A stretch of 64,000 bases of DNA. Source: Megamerina dolium (Eukaryota; Arthropoda; Insecta; Diptera; Megamerinidae). Position 1 is the first letter of the stretch; each line of letters opens with the position of its first letter. The stretch lies in the NCBI GenBank assembly GCA_963854835.1, contig OY978526.1, positions 12,975,277 through 13,039,276 on the forward strand, in the 5' to 3' direction. A program made the position numbers and the translations under genes. Shown here one piece after another: positions 63,694-64,000 of this stretch. The notes under the pieces are model-generated. The model worked only from the letters and a program-made list of their open reading frames with translations. It searched no databases and was not told where the DNA came from.

Positions 63694-64000
63694 TTGTACA
63701 AGAGAGATTTTTTAGGTTTTTTTTAGGTCTATGCAGTTTCAGAGCCTTCTAAATAAATAATTCTATCATATTTTTATGCTATGCCTATGAAGTCCAATAT
63801 CTAATAGTTCGTTGCTCTACTTTTGGCAATGCCACAATGGAAATACATTCTGTACTAGTATTTGATATGCTTCCTTATTTTTTTATTTAATTTTTTTTTT
63901 TTTATCAAATGGATTTTCGATATTTTCTAACAGGTGACACTTATGTCATCAATTTAATTTTGAAAATAACTACCAAATCTCCAGCCATAGTACATGAAAT

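Noticed and set aside
1..64000. CRISPR arrays, rRNA operons, bacterial operons or phage genes
   Set aside because: No regular spacer arrays, Shine-Dalgarno-led operons or rRNA sequence. Introns, SINEs and LINEs show a eukaryotic nuclear genome.

Overview
The window looks like nuclear DNA of a higher dipteran, most likely an acalyptrate fly such as a tephritid. Three things suggest this. It contains one recognisable gene, an ETS transcription factor with short phase-matched introns. Its non-coding DNA is very AT-rich and full of CA/CAA/GAT microsatellites. Its mobile elements are those of flies: a DD41D 'rosa'-type mariner relative, mellifera-type mariners, R1-clade retrotransposon debris, and Helitron-like elements resembling Drosophila DINE-1/mini-me with (GTCY)n tracts and about 150-bp central repeats. 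The species call is an inference from element types only.

The gene is on the minus strand, between about 62.0 and 52.3 kb. It is the orthologue of Drosophila Ets98B (D-ets-4) and vertebrate SPDEF. Four coding exons (61435-60316, 60195-60035, 53052-52827, 52765-52293) join without a frame break into 659 codons plus interrupted by a 120-bp, a 7.0-kb and a 61-bp intron. A possible 13-codon upstream exon at 61997-61959 joins in phase 0. The product has a low-complexity N-terminus with four consensus SUMO motifs, a PNT/SAM domain and a C-terminal ETS domain.

The flank downstream of the stop codon (52.3-49.4 kb) is unusual. It carries a dozen separate AATA tracts, all in one orientation, so a minus-strand 3' UTR would contain repeated AUUUA clusters. 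Two short mariner-type MITEs and an unrecognised 134-codon ORF lie in the same stretch.

The rest (1-49 kb) has no recognisable cellular gene. It is a layered repeat landscape. From left to right: a Helitron-like element with a six-unit central array (about 147-1492) next to a solo-LTR-like sequence; a second, arrayless Helitron-like copy (about 3690-3970); a tRNA-derived SINE (4394-4756); a 5'-truncated R1-clade LINE (6440-8031); a 98-bp tandem duplication (13.7-13.9 kb); a SINE with its centre replaced by antisense LINE reverse-transcriptase sequence (16475-17006); a decayed Tc1/mariner-superfamily transposase (21.0-21.5 kb); an array with an exact 153-bp period (25.3-26.1 kb); a DD41D element (30514-31818); an LTR fragment (34.1 kb); a SINE inside a diverged local duplication (38.9-39.5 kb); an internally deleted mellifera-type mariner (41.4-42.0 kb); the second DD41D copy in opposite orientation (45965-47270); and another SINE with a perfect 15-bp target duplication (48.9-49.25 kb). 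A parental mellifera-type mariner sits in the large Ets98B intron, and an I/LOA-like LINE tail with a (TAA)n end lies upstream of the gene.

All boundaries were read by eye. No database search, alignment program or transcript evidence was available.
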